Shown: in pieces, positions 32,674 through 41,137 of the stretch
How positions within the stretch are numbered: position 1 is the first letter of the stretch
Layout: each line of letters opens with the position of its first letter
DNA from: a virus
IMG/VR virus record: IMGVR_UViG_3300042569_001941
Coordinates: 1 to 53,614 of that record
Length of the DNA: 53,614 nucleotides
Strand: one strand, 5' to 3'
The notes under the pieces: model-generated
What the model saw: the letters and a program-made list of their open reading frames with translations, nothing else
Told to the model about the DNA's origin: nothing
Databases searched by the model: none
Position numbers and translations under genes: made by a program

Positions 32674-35013
32674 ATGATTAATAAAATAATATCGTTTAAT
32701 AATATTAAAATTGATTCGTCAATTATTAACGATGATCAAATAAAAAATTTAGTTTTTTATTTATTGGACTCCATTGATAATAATATTGAAGGGGACGTTG
32801 TTGAGTTTGGGTGTTATGTTGGTGAGTCAAGCAAATATCTAACAAAAACGTTATTAGAAACAAATTCAAGTAAAAAACTTTTTGTTTACGATTCTTTTGA
32901 GGGGTTACCTCCATTATCTAAGTGGGAGGAAAATACAGGATGGAGAGCCGGAACTTTAAAAAGTACAGAAGAAATATTAATTTCAAATTTTGAACAAAAC
33001 AATCTACCAACACCGATAATTCATAAGGATTGGTTTAAAGATGTTCCTGAAAATAAAATACCTGAGAAAATATCCTTTGCATTTTTAGACGGGGATTTTT
33101 ACGATTCAATTTATGATAGTTTAAATAAAGTTTTTGATAGAGTTACTGATGGTGGTTATATATGTTTTCACGATTATCAAAGAAACGATTTACCTGGTGT
33201 TCGTGCGGCAATAGAAGATGTTTTTAAAGAAAGGGGTGTTGATTATACCGTAGAAGAAGTTTGTGAACAATTGGGGGTTTATAGAAAAAATGGTATGATT
33301 AAAAATAGAATACCTAAGAGACCTAACAGTGAGGTTAATTATGGTGGGACAACGATTGTAACAGGTATCTGGGACATTAAAAGAGAAGAACTTACCGAAG
33401 GGTGGAGTAGAAAATTTGACCATTATTTAAATCATCTTTCTAATTTAATGAAGACAGATGATAACATGATAATTTATATTGAGGAAAAGTATAGGTCATT
33501 TGTTGAGGATTGTAGAGCCAAAGAAAACACATTAATAATTGTTAGAGAGTTGGAATGGTTTAAGAAGAATGAATTTTTTGACAAAATTCAAAAAATAAGA
33601 AATGATTCTAATTGGTCCAACACTTCTGGTTGGTTACCTGAAAGTACACAAGCAAAATTGGAAATGTATAATCCAATTGTTATGTCGAAGGTATTTCTTT
33701 TAAATGACGCATCAATAATGGATCCGTTTAATTCATCACATTTAGTTTGGGTGGATGGTGCAATTACAAATACTGTACATGAAGGATACTTTTGGAAAGA
33801 TGGGGTAATTAAGAACGTTTCTAAATTTTTTAATAAATTCTCATTTGTTTGTTTTCCTTATGACGGAAAAGTTGAAATACATGGATTTAAGTATAATGAA
33901 ATGTGTACCTATTCTGAGGATGAGGTAAATAAAGTAGCTAGAGGAGGTATATTTGGTGGACCAAAACATTTAATAAGTAAAATCAACGAAATATATTATT
34001 CATTATTAAATGATACCCTATCTAACGGTTTAATGGGTACAGAAGAAAGTATATTCACAATCATCACATACAAATATCCAGAATTGGTTCAGTATTTTGA
34101 AATTGAACAAAATGGATTATTGGGTTTATTTTTTGAAAATTTAAAGAATGGTAATTTAACCCCAAGACAAGAAAAAAGTGAAACGATAAAAATAAATTCT
34201 CATAGTAAAGAAAATGTTGCACTTTATGTAATGACGTATAATTCACCAAATCAATTTGAGAAATTATGTATGTCGTTTGAAATGTATGATAGAAATTTTT
34301 TAGATAGACCTAAGAAATTTTTATTAAATAATTCAATAGATTCGGATACAGATTTAACATATACAAATCTTTGTGAAAAATACGGATTCACTGAAATTAA
34401 AAAAGGTAATTTAGGTATTTGTGGTGGTAGACAATTTATATCAGAACATGCTGATGAGAATAGTTTTGATTATCATATGTTTTTTGAAGATGATATGTTT
34501 TTTTATTTGGGTGATGATGAGTTTTGTAGAAATGGATTTAGAAGAAAAATAAAGGACTTCTATAATGTCATGTTAGATATCATATGGAATGAAAACTTTG
34601 ATTTTTTAAAATGGAATTTTAGTGAGTTCTTTGGTGATAATACAAGACAATGGTCTTGGCATAATGTGCCTGGTGATACAAGAGCTCGGTTATTCCCTGA
34701 AAAACCTGTTAAAATAAATAATGATCACAACTACGCTCCCTATTTAAATTTTAAAAACATTAAGTCATATAAATCGGTACCGTACGCATCGGGAGAGATA
34801 TATTATTGTAATTGGCCACAAATAGTCTCAAAAGAAGGAAATAGAAAAATGTTTATAGATACAAAGTTTGCCAATCCATTTGAACAAACGTGGATGTCTT
34901 TTATATATCAAGAAACATTAGAGGGTAAGATTAAACCAGGAATATTATTAGCAACACCAACAGAACACGATAGGTTCGAATTTTATCCAAGGGAGGATAG
35001 GAGAGAAAATTAA
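32674..35013 (+). CDS. Three-domain protein: TylF-like methyltransferase, HtrL/YibB-like, GT2-like
   Basis: 779 aa. Residues ~1-210 are a TylF/MycF-type O-methyltransferase (VVEFGCYVGESSKYL, KLFVYDSFEGLPP, FAFLDGDFYDSIYDSL, GGYICFHDYQ). Residues ~225-500 resemble HtrL/YibB (TTIVTGIWDIKREE, NPIVMSKVFLLNDA, LVWVDGAI). Residues ~510-779 look like a GT2-type domain (NVALYVMTYNSPNQFEKL, YHMFFEDDMFFY). Sugar O-methylation and two possible transfer activities in one chain close the glycan cluster. A terminator follows. Confidence 0.8.
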   Translation: MINKIISFNNIKIDSSIINDDQIKNLVFYLLDSIDNNIEGDVVEFGCYVGESSKYLTKTLLETNSSKKLFVYDSFEGLPPLSKWEENTGWRAGTLKSTEEILISNFEQNNLPTPIIHKDWFKDVPENKIPEKISFAFLDGDFYDSIYDSLNKVFDRVTDGGYICFHDYQRNDLPGVRAAIEDVFKERGVDYTVEEVCEQLGVYRKNGMIKNRIPKRPNSEVNYGGTTIVTGIWDIKREELTEGWSRKFDHYLNHLSNLMKTDDNMIIYIEEKYRSFVEDCRAKENTLIIVRELEWFKKNEFFDKIQKIRNDSNWSNTSGWLPESTQAKLEMYNPIVMSKVFLLNDASIMDPFNSSHLVWVDGAITNTVHEGYFWKDGVIKNVSKFFNKFSFVCFPYDGKVEIHGFKYNEMCTYSEDEVNKVARGGIFGGPKHLISKINEIYYSLLNDTLSNGLMGTEESIFTIITYKYPELVQYFEIEQNGLLGLFFENLKNGNLTPRQEKSETIKINSHSKENVALYVMTYNSPNQFEKLCMSFEMYDRNFLDRPKKFLLNNSIDSDTDLTYTNLCEKYGFTEIKKGNLGICGGRQFISEHADENSFDYHMFFEDDMFFYLGDDEFCRNGFRRKIKDFYNVMLDIIWNENFDFLKWNFSEFFGDNTRQWSWHNVPGDTRARLFPEKPVKINNDHNYAPYLNFKNIKSYKSVPYASGEIYYCNWPQIVSKEGNRKMFIDTKFANPFEQTWMSFIYQETLEGKIKPGILLATPTEHDRFEFYPREDRREN

Positions 35014-35014
35014 A

Positions 35015-35037
35015 AAAACCTCTTATTTGGAGGTTTT
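35015..35037. terminator. Bidirectional terminator
   Basis: AAAACCTC / GAGGTTTT around a 7-nt loop, between the glycan cluster and the convergent small gene; its left part overlaps the last codons of that gene. Confidence 0.7.
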
Positions 35038-35166
35038 CTTCTTTTCTTCAGGTTTTTGTAAACCTTTCTTTATCTCACCTTTTTTTTCACCATCTTTCTT
35101 CATTGCGGTTTTGTGTTGTTCAGAGATTTTCTTTTTCTCCTCTTCAGACATTCCAAATACTCCCAT
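35023..35166 (-). CDS. Lys-rich 47-aa protein
   Basis: Starts MGVFGMSEEEKKKISEQHKT and is about one-third lysine, with no hydrophobic core: probably disordered or a charged helix. Its start is 1 nt after the stop of the upstream gene, supporting translation as part of that unit. The function is unknown. Confidence 0.6.
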   Translation of the reverse strand: MGVFGMSEEEKKKISEQHKTAMKKDGEKKGEIKKGLQKPEEKKKTSK

Positions 35167-35167
35167 A

Positions 35168-35458
35168 TTATATTGTATTATTTTTTATTATTTCGGTCGA
35201 ATCGTCTTTTTTATTTTTAAGTTTTTCACATTTTTCATATTCTTCTCTTTCCTCAAAAACTAATATTAACGAATCTATTATTTCTATGTACAATTCCAAA
35301 TCATTATCATATGATAATATCGTACATGTATTATTATAATCATTTAATATGTCATTGTCAAGAGAAGTGATGAAATCATAAATCATGGTCAATTCCCCCT
35401 CATCATAATTCCCAACATTTAAAACTCTCGTTGCCTGTAATAAAAAATTAAAATTCAT
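35168..35458 (-). CDS. Hypothetical acidic protein, 96 aa
   Basis: A late motif sits only 2 nt before the ATG, which would place transcription start at or inside the start codon. Mostly helical and acidic (YDEGELTMIYDFITSLDND...) with a charged tail. No motif is recognised. It is cotranscribed with the 47-aa gene. Confidence 0.65.
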   Translation of the reverse strand: MNFNFLLQATRVLNVGNYDEGELTMIYDFITSLDNDILNDYNNTCTILSYDNDLELYIEIIDSLILVFEEREEYEKCEKLKNKKDDSTEIIKNNTI

Positions 35459-35460
35459 AC

Positions 35461-35468
35461 TATAAATA
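35461..35468 (-). promoter_or_regulatory. TATTTATA late motif
   Basis: Minus strand, 2 nt before the ATG at 35458. Confidence 0.55.
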
Positions 35469-35472
35469 CATT

Positions 35473-35799
35473 CTACTGTTTATCTCTTATTAGTTTATCT
35501 AAGATTCTGAAACATTCTAAAAATCCATCATATTCTACCTCACTTCTAGTTGTTTTAGAATCTTGTGTTGGACCAAAAACTATACCATTAGCCAACGATA
35601 TTGAAAACACCCATTGATGTGGGTTATACATTTCAATAGTCAAATATACACCTTCTTTATCAAAAAAATAATAAAGTTTTTTTGTGTCATAAAACTCTAA
35701 AGTTGATAAACTTAGAACCCCAACATTAGGAAACATTACATTTGTAAATTTCTTAAATGAGGAAGGATACAAATATTCAATACTATACCAATCTATCAT
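35473..35799 (-). CDS. Hypothetical phage protein, 108 aa
   Basis: The start at MIDWYSIEYLYP is preferred to an ATG 22 codons upstream whose residues look non-coding (MILLKKQKIQYTK...). Strands LYYFFDKEGVYLTIEMY and WVFSISLANG with a C-terminal helix suggest a compact alpha/beta fold. A small protein of this opening is common in large phages but has no assigned function that I know of. Confidence 0.65.
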   Translation of the reverse strand: MIDWYSIEYLYPSSFKKFTNVMFPNVGVLSLSTLEFYDTKKLYYFFDKEGVYLTIEMYNPHQWVFSISLANGIVFGPTQDSKTTRSEVEYDGFLECFRILDKLIRDKQ

Positions 35800-35885
35800 A
35801 TTATTAATTATAATGCATTTATGGTACTTTGTATATTGTATTTTTTGTTTTTTCAATAAAATCAATATAATTATGATTGTTTACG

Positions 35886-36125
35886 ATGATTATACATGAA
35901 TTCTATTACAACGATGACAACAGGACGTTGTACGTTGAATTTTCAACCGATGATGACAGCGATAATTTTTATCGAGTTCTAAATCTTGGATTTGAGGATG
36001 TTGAATATTATTCTCCTGAAATAATAGTTGAGGAGGATATGGAAGATATTGATGAGGATTTTGTGAAAGAATTAATCGTTCAATATGGTAAGGAGAATGA
36101 TTTACCAGAAGAAAAAACTTTGTGA
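35886..36125 (+). CDS. Hypothetical acidic protein, 79 aa
   Basis: From the ATG giving MIIHEFYYNDDNRTLYVEF; a TTG three codons earlier is also possible. Strongly acidic with DDDSDN and EEDMEDIDED clusters, like a small DNA-mimic or charge-balancing protein, although nothing else supports that. Its stop codon directly abuts the next late motif. Confidence 0.6.
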   Translation: MIIHEFYYNDDNRTLYVEFSTDDDSDNFYRVLNLGFEDVEYYSPEIIVEEDMEDIDEDFVKELIVQYGKENDLPEEKTL

Positions 36126-36133
36126 TATTTATA
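36126..36133 (+). promoter_or_regulatory. TATTTATA late motif
   Basis: Lies 4 nt before the ATG at 36138. Confidence 0.65.
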
Positions 36134-36137
36134 AGAT

Positions 36138-36506
36138 ATGGGATTTTTAAACGATGATAAGAAGGAAAAGTTAACTGCGTTCGTAAAGTTCGTAAAAGAC
36201 CAATTGGAACTTAAAACAGTTCCCATTATCTCGATTAAGGGTAATAGAGACGGTTTGAAAACAACCGCGAATTATGATTATACTAAGGAAAATAAGATAA
36301 TCAAAGTTTATGGTAAAAACAGAGCTTTGGTTGACATTATGAGAAGTGTTGCTCACGAAATGGTCCACCACAAACAATTTGAGGATGGTCGTTTAGAACA
36401 AAGACCACCCGATATTGGGGGTGAGATTGAAGATGAGGCCAATGCGAAGGCCGGCCAATATATTAAATTATTTGCAAAGGAAGACCCAACCATCTACGAA
36501 GATTAA
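36138..36506 (+). CDS. Small HExxH metallopeptidase-like protein
   Basis: 122 aa. Zinc motif HEMVH (73-77) in SVAHEMVHHKQFEDG, with EDEANAKAG (98-106) offering the third Glu ligand. No tag of the usual form is visible. It is the third HExxH protein in the window, expressed from a late motif. The target is unknown. Confidence 0.7.
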   Translation: MGFLNDDKKEKLTAFVKFVKDQLELKTVPIISIKGNRDGLKTTANYDYTKENKIIKVYGKNRALVDIMRSVAHEMVHHKQFEDGRLEQRPPDIGGEIEDEANAKAGQYIKLFAKEDPTIYED

Positions 36507-37100
36507 TTAATTTCGTTTAAAAATTAATGTAACAAATACCGTAACAGCCTTTTCTCTAGCCCCATTCTTTAAATAAATGTCGGTACTTATATTCGGACTG
36601 GTTAATTCCATAACTCTAGAATAACCTGCACCAAATTTATCTGTTATAAACGTATAATTGGTGGTCAAACCGTTATTTCCATTTGAAATAACCATAGATG
36701 TGTATATGTTATTATAATTTATGTTCGGTAAATATGGTTTTGGAAAACGGGCATCGATTCCAATATCACTTATATTATCAATCTCTAATGGAAAATAAAA
36801 AGCACCTGTGGGACCATTAAAATCCCAAGTTGTGACATTTTTAATAAATCTCCTATCTATCGACGTTTGTTGGTAATTTTGTTTCATTAAAACATTCCCT
36901 GACACAAAAGATTGAATACCAAAATTATTAATACATATTGTATCATTTTCAATAATTTCAATAGGGCTTATAGACTGTACTCTGGTTATTTTGTAACCAT
37001 GAAAGTACCATTTTCCCGCGACCGATGGGGCACTTGGTAATTCATACTTTTCACACCCAAAAAGGGTAAAAACTACTAAAAACGATATTATTTTCTTCAT
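36507..37100 (-). CDS. Exported lipoprotein, 197 aa
   Basis: Signal peptide MKKIISFLVVFTLFGC with lipobox LFGC predicts a lipid-anchored Cys16. The mature chain is beta-rich, with no recognised domain (WYFHGYKITRV, TICINNFGIQSF, TDIYLKNGAREKAV). The TATTTTTG element (37124-37117) is compatible with host-type expression. It is convergent with the metallopeptidase, with adjacent stop codons. A surface exclusion role is a guess. Confidence 0.75.
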   Translation of the reverse strand: MKKIISFLVVFTLFGCEKYELPSAPSVAGKWYFHGYKITRVQSISPIEIIENDTICINNFGIQSFVSGNVLMKQNYQQTSIDRRFIKNVTTWDFNGPTGAFYFPLEIDNISDIGIDARFPKPYLPNINYNNIYTSMVISNGNNGLTTNYTFITDKFGAGYSRVMELTSPNISTDIYLKNGAREKAVTVFVTLIFKRN

Positions 37101-37169
37101 GTCTTTATATTTTAAGCAAAAATAGGTATTTTTTGGTATATCACAATCAATTTCAAAGATTTTTTTAGG

Positions 37170-37177
37170 TATTTATA
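37170..37177 (+). promoter_or_regulatory. TATTTATA late motif
   Basis: Lies 4 nt before the ATG at 37182. Confidence 0.65.
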
Positions 37178-37181
37178 AGTT

Positions 37182-37439
37182 ATGAGAATGGTAATAAACG
37201 AAAAACAATTAAAATTGATACTTTCTACTGAAAATCAAGAACTTGATGAACAAGGTGATGTTGCTAGTGAGCCATCTCCAGGTACGTCAGGTACTCAAGC
37301 TGGAGGTCAAGGATACCCTGAGGTTGGGAAATGGGAAAGTGGTATAGAGAGAGGTCCCGCCAATCAAATTGGGGTCACGAAGTGGGCGGATGTTGTTGGA
37401 GCTAATTTAAAAAGGGGTAAGGCTAATCCATTAAAATAA
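37182..37439 (+). CDS. Short putative packaged protein, 85 aa
   Basis: The leader MRMVINEKQLKLIL, then ELDEQGDV, is the long tag class, cut after LDE. The remaining ~60 residues are Gly/Pro/Ser-rich and probably disordered (SPGTSGTQAGGQGYPEVG), ending basic. It leads the second cargo block. Such a small protein with a large removable leader resembles an internal peptide of T4 type. Confidence 0.7.
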   Translation: MRMVINEKQLKLILSTENQELDEQGDVASEPSPGTSGTQAGGQGYPEVGKWESGIERGPANQIGVTKWADVVGANLKRGKANPLK

Positions 37440-37450
37440 GAAATTAGAGA

Positions 37451-37458
37451 TATTTATA
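37451..37458 (+). promoter_or_regulatory. TATTTATA late motif
   Basis: Lies 4 nt before the ATG at 37463. Confidence 0.65.
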
Positions 37459-37462
37459 TACT

Positions 37463-38554
37463 ATGAATGATTTAAAATTATCGATTGATGGTCTTTATTT
37501 GTTAGGGGAAGAAAAAATTTATTTCACAAATGAAGGTAAATCTTACGATTTGGACGAAATATCATTTAATCAATGGGTTGATATTTTTAAAGAAAACACA
37601 ATTTTTGCAATTAAAAATAACCTAGTGGAAATTAAAAAACTTTATTCTTTTCAAAGAAGAATGGTTTACCAATTATCCGAAGGTCTTTCGAATGAAAATA
37701 AATCTACAATACTTTTTGAATACGAAAATAAGTTTAGTAATAACTTACTTGTTGAAGATGTTTTAATTTTAGAGGGTTTATTTGGTGATTCTTGGAATTG
37801 GATTAAGGGTAAATTTTCAGAGTTAGGTGGTTGGGCAGTAACTTTAGGTAAGAATTTAGCAACGTGTGCTGCGGGAGGAGGATGTTCACCATTTTTTGAA
37901 CAATTTAGAGAATTATTATTTAATCCCGCTTCAGTCGGTGTTCAAGTTTTTATTACTACCGCTTTTCCTGGATTAGGTAATGTAGGAATGGGATTCTTAT
38001 GGGGTATTATGACAATGTATGATGGGTACCTATTAGCAACAGACTATCAGAATTTTAGTTGGTTGAATTTAATTGTAGATATTATGGGAGTGGCTTTTGC
38101 CGGTATGGGGGCGAGTGCTGCTAGAGCAACACTTGGCGGTTCTAAGGGGGTTGCCGCAATGGCCGGAAAATCATTAGATGACGTTATGGTATCATTAAAT
38201 AAAAACCCAAAAATGGCTTCCATTTTAAAAAGTTTAGGAAACGGTCTAAAATCATTATCAACAAAACTAAAACCAATTGGTGATTTTATGATGAATAAAA
38301 TGGGATTAAAATGGATTGGTAGAGCATTTAAAGCAATTGAAGATGCGGTAACAAAATTAGTCTCTAAGTTATTACCAAATGCAAATCCAAAATATGCAGT
38401 TGCCAGTGGTAAAGGTGTAAGAGCGGGAGCTGAGATGGGTGCAATTGATAAAGTTGCTCACAGTATTGGTTCAGGTGGGGCTGCGGAAATGGAAAAATCA
38501 GTTATAGACGCAAATAAAAAAATAAAACCAAATTATAGTGGTGTTCAATGGTAA
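37463..38554 (+). CDS. Putative virion membrane-inserting protein, 363 aa
   Basis: The first ~105 residues are a helical polar domain ending LILEGLFGDSW, where a cut after ILE would resemble the VNE-F-x-W site of the gene at 40475. Then come hydrophobic helices around residues 150-215 (VQVFITTAFPGLGNVGMGF, LWGIMTMYDGYLL, LIVDIMGVAFAGMGA) and a basic helical tail. The layout, a hydrophobic hairpin around a polar turn, resembles that in the protein at 6718. Likely role: envelope penetration during delivery. Confidence 0.65.
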   Translation: MNDLKLSIDGLYLLGEEKIYFTNEGKSYDLDEISFNQWVDIFKENTIFAIKNNLVEIKKLYSFQRRMVYQLSEGLSNENKSTILFEYENKFSNNLLVEDVLILEGLFGDSWNWIKGKFSELGGWAVTLGKNLATCAAGGGCSPFFEQFRELLFNPASVGVQVFITTAFPGLGNVGMGFLWGIMTMYDGYLLATDYQNFSWLNLIVDIMGVAFAGMGASAARATLGGSKGVAAMAGKSLDDVMVSLNKNPKMASILKSLGNGLKSLSTKLKPIGDFMMNKMGLKWIGRAFKAIEDAVTKLVSKLLPNANPKYAVASGKGVRAGAEMGAIDKVAHSIGSGGAAEMEKSVIDANKKIKPNYSGVQW

Positions 38555-38568
38555 AATAAAATAAAAAC

Positions 38569-40473
38569 ATGAAAGAAGATTTAGTAAACAAAATGAAATT
38601 AATGATGTCTTATGATATGACTAAAACATTAATTGAAAATAAAGAAATTAATAATTTACTTGAGGATGAAGATGAGGATATTAATGAACAAGGAAGTGCC
38701 GCCGCAACATTAAAGAATCTTGGTAAGGGTAGTAAAACGGCTAAAGCGGTTGCTCAAGATATTGTTGCAACAATGAATAAAGGTGGTAAAGCGGGTGAAT
38801 CTATATACATAATTGATGCAACTGGTAGTGCAAAGGCTATAACAAAAGGTGATGAATTATTAGGGGCTCTTAAAGCTGGAACAATCGATGCCGCTAATTT
38901 GGCTAGAGTCAACAAAGGAATATTAAAAAGTAGTGCAGTTACAGATGTTAATTTAATAAGAAACATTGCATCTGATGTTGTTATTGAAGCTAACTTTATA
39001 AAAGCATATGGTGATGAATTTGTGAAAAGTGAGGAGGGAGTAAGAAATTTATTATTTAAAAATGGTTACACAAAACAATCAATTGATGAAATAGTAGCAA
39101 AAATGAAATCAATTCCAAATTATGGTAAAGACGTTGCAGCATTAGAAAAAGCGGTGGTAAAGGGTAAAGGACAAATAAAAAAATTAAAAAGTAAAAATAA
39201 AGATCTTCAAAAGATTATAGATAACCCCCCAACAACCGTAGAGGCGGCAAAAGGACAATTACAACCAACAATTAGTAATAACATAACAGTCGGTAATATT
39301 TCCCAAGGTGCTGCTGCGGGTACACATGCAGAAGCACAAGCGATTAGGGAAATTGCACCTGAAGTTAAGGTGATAGCTCAAGAGTCTAAAGCTATTGTTG
39401 AAACAATGAAACCTTCTAAATGGCAAAAATTCAAAAATATTGCGAGTAGGTTAAAAATGAAATACCTTATCGCTTTGGGAATTGCAGGTGTGGGTGGTTG
39501 GTATCTTTGGAAATTTTTTAAAGATGGTACAACAAAACCTGGTGATATGTTATTTGGTAAATGTTTAGATGATGTTATTGATGATACCGGAACAACAATT
39601 AGAAATACAACGGGTGGAGATCCAGTAGTACAAGTTACAAAAACAGGAAATTCTGACTATGATAGTAAAGGTGGTTTATGGTTCTACAATAATGGTAGAG
39701 TATTCATAAAAGACCAATCAAAAAGAGGTAGATGGTCTTGTAAAGGTACACAAACAGTAGTTGCAGAACAAGACGGTAATCCAAATACAGGTATTGGTAA
39801 CATTAATATTGCTTGGGATGGTGAAGCTGCACCTGTCGATAATGGTGGAGGTTCTGGAAGTGGAGGTTCTGGAAGTTCAAATCCAAACTATCAAGATTGT
39901 TCAACAAAAGATTTTCCATTTGAATTTGGATGTATCGCACCAAAAATTGCGGAAATACAAAAATGTTTAGGTATAACACCACAAAAAGGTTATTTTGGTC
40001 CTAAAACTAAAAAAGGTTTAGAGGATTTACAATATAATTTATCTGGTGGTATTACCAAAGAAACATATGATAAGATTATTTCAGCTTGTAATCCAGTAAC
40101 GGGATCTACAACAGGTACAACCACGGGTTCTACAACAGGTTCTACAGCTTCGGTAACAGGTACAACTACGGGTTCTACAACTGGTAACACAACAACGACA
40201 ACAGCACCTATAACACCTCCAGCAGTACCTGATGAACCTGTGTTCGATAGAAATAGATTACAAGAATTATTAGCAAGTAAAAATTTAGTCAAGAAACGTA
40301 AAGGTGTTATTGTTAAATGGATAGGTCCTGAATTAGAAGGTAACGACTACTACATCTTAGACAAATATTTGATAGATAAGGGTTACATTCAAAAGAGACA
40401 AAGAGAAACTGGTGACAGAGATGATGAAGATGTAACGATGAAATATAAGTGGAAATTACAAGGAGAAGAATAA
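38569..40473 (+). CDS. Putative virion envelope-spanning protein with peptidoglycan-binding domain
   Basis: 634 aa. The N-terminal region ends DINEQGSAA (residues ~37-45), a long-tag cleavage site. Helical and Ala/Lys-rich to ~290, then a single transmembrane helix (about 298-317: KYLIALGIAGVGGWYLWKFF), a Gly/Ser linker, a PG_binding_1-like domain (about 448-490: PKIAEIQKCLG, GYFGPKTKKGLEDL), a low-complexity G-S-T-T repeat (about 509-547) and a basic C-terminal domain. The order fits a protein that crosses the inner membrane and touches the cell wall. Confidence 0.7.
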   Translation: MKEDLVNKMKLMMSYDMTKTLIENKEINNLLEDEDEDINEQGSAAATLKNLGKGSKTAKAVAQDIVATMNKGGKAGESIYIIDATGSAKAITKGDELLGALKAGTIDAANLARVNKGILKSSAVTDVNLIRNIASDVVIEANFIKAYGDEFVKSEEGVRNLLFKNGYTKQSIDEIVAKMKSIPNYGKDVAALEKAVVKGKGQIKKLKSKNKDLQKIIDNPPTTVEAAKGQLQPTISNNITVGNISQGAAAGTHAEAQAIREIAPEVKVIAQESKAIVETMKPSKWQKFKNIASRLKMKYLIALGIAGVGGWYLWKFFKDGTTKPGDMLFGKCLDDVIDDTGTTIRNTTGGDPVVQVTKTGNSDYDSKGGLWFYNNGRVFIKDQSKRGRWSCKGTQTVVAEQDGNPNTGIGNINIAWDGEAAPVDNGGGSGSGGSGSSNPNYQDCSTKDFPFEFGCIAPKIAEIQKCLGITPQKGYFGPKTKKGLEDLQYNLSGGITKETYDKIISACNPVTGSTTGTTTGSTTGSTASVTGTTTGSTTGNTTTTTAPITPPAVPDEPVFDRNRLQELLASKNLVKKRKGVIVKWIGPELEGNDYYILDKYLIDKGYIQKRQRETGDRDDEDVTMKYKWKLQGEE

Positions 40474-40474
40474 T

Positions 40475-41119
40475 ATGAAAGACATTAAAAAAATTGTAAG
40501 AGAAAACCTCTCAAAGAAGCATTCTATAAACGAATCCTTTGAGAGGATTTTCCTTAATGAAAATGACGAGGATAAATTTGGTTTAACCATACAATATTTG
40601 GGTAAATTGATTGATGAGGGATATGACAATGAACAAATAGAAAATGTAGTAAATGAACAATTTGATTGGTTAAAAAAATTATTTACTCCGGATAAACAAA
40701 ACCCAAAAGATACTTCTACAAGAAGTGGTATTTTAGATAAAGTAGGTGGTGGAGCTATTTCACAATTTAAAGAATATGCAATAACAACATTATTAAACTT
40801 AATAGGGTTTAAAGGTCCATTAGTGAGTGCGATGGCAACCGCAATGAGTGAAATGACATTAAGTGATTTAATAGCTGTCTTTAGAGATAAACAAAGTTGT
40901 TCATATCACGGTAGTACCGTTGCTGATGCATTATCCGAATCATTAGTGGTGTATATTATTTCATCAAGTACTGAAGAAGATTCAATGGCCGCAAATTTCT
41001 TAAGAAATACTGTATTTGAATATATAAAATCAAGTCAGTTTGGTGAGATGTTGGCTAATGCTGTTTGTAATGTTGCATACAAAACAAAATCAACAATTAT
41101 ATCAAACATTAACCAATAA
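40475..41119 (+). CDS. Putative packaged protein with amphipathic helices, 214 aa
   Basis: N-terminal pro-region to NVVNEQFDWLKKLF, with the long-tag cut after VNE near residue 68. It starts 1 nt after the previous stop. The mature part has a hydrophobic helix pair (YAITTLLNLIGF, PLVSAMATAMSEM) and a Ser-rich C-terminal region. It is the last of the three-gene cargo block; the membrane-active theme fits its neighbours. Confidence 0.7.
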   Translation: MKDIKKIVRENLSKKHSINESFERIFLNENDEDKFGLTIQYLGKLIDEGYDNEQIENVVNEQFDWLKKLFTPDKQNPKDTSTRSGILDKVGGGAISQFKEYAITTLLNLIGFKGPLVSAMATAMSEMTLSDLIAVFRDKQSCSYHGSTVADALSESLVVYIISSSTEEDSMAANFLRNTVFEYIKSSQFGEMLANAVCNVAYKTKSTIISNINQ

Positions 41120-41124
41120 TAAGA

Positions 41125-41132
41125 TATTTATA
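41125..41132 (+). promoter_or_regulatory. TATTTATA late motif with no following ORF
   Basis: Same GATATTTATA context as elsewhere, but no ATG follows; it leads into a short structured RNA. Confidence 0.6.
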
Positions 41133-41137
41133 AGTAG

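Noticed and set aside
35027-35339. Plus-strand Phe/Ser-rich ORFs
   Set aside because: They are the reverse of Lys/Glu-rich minus-strand genes (AAG/GAA read backward gives Phe/Ser).
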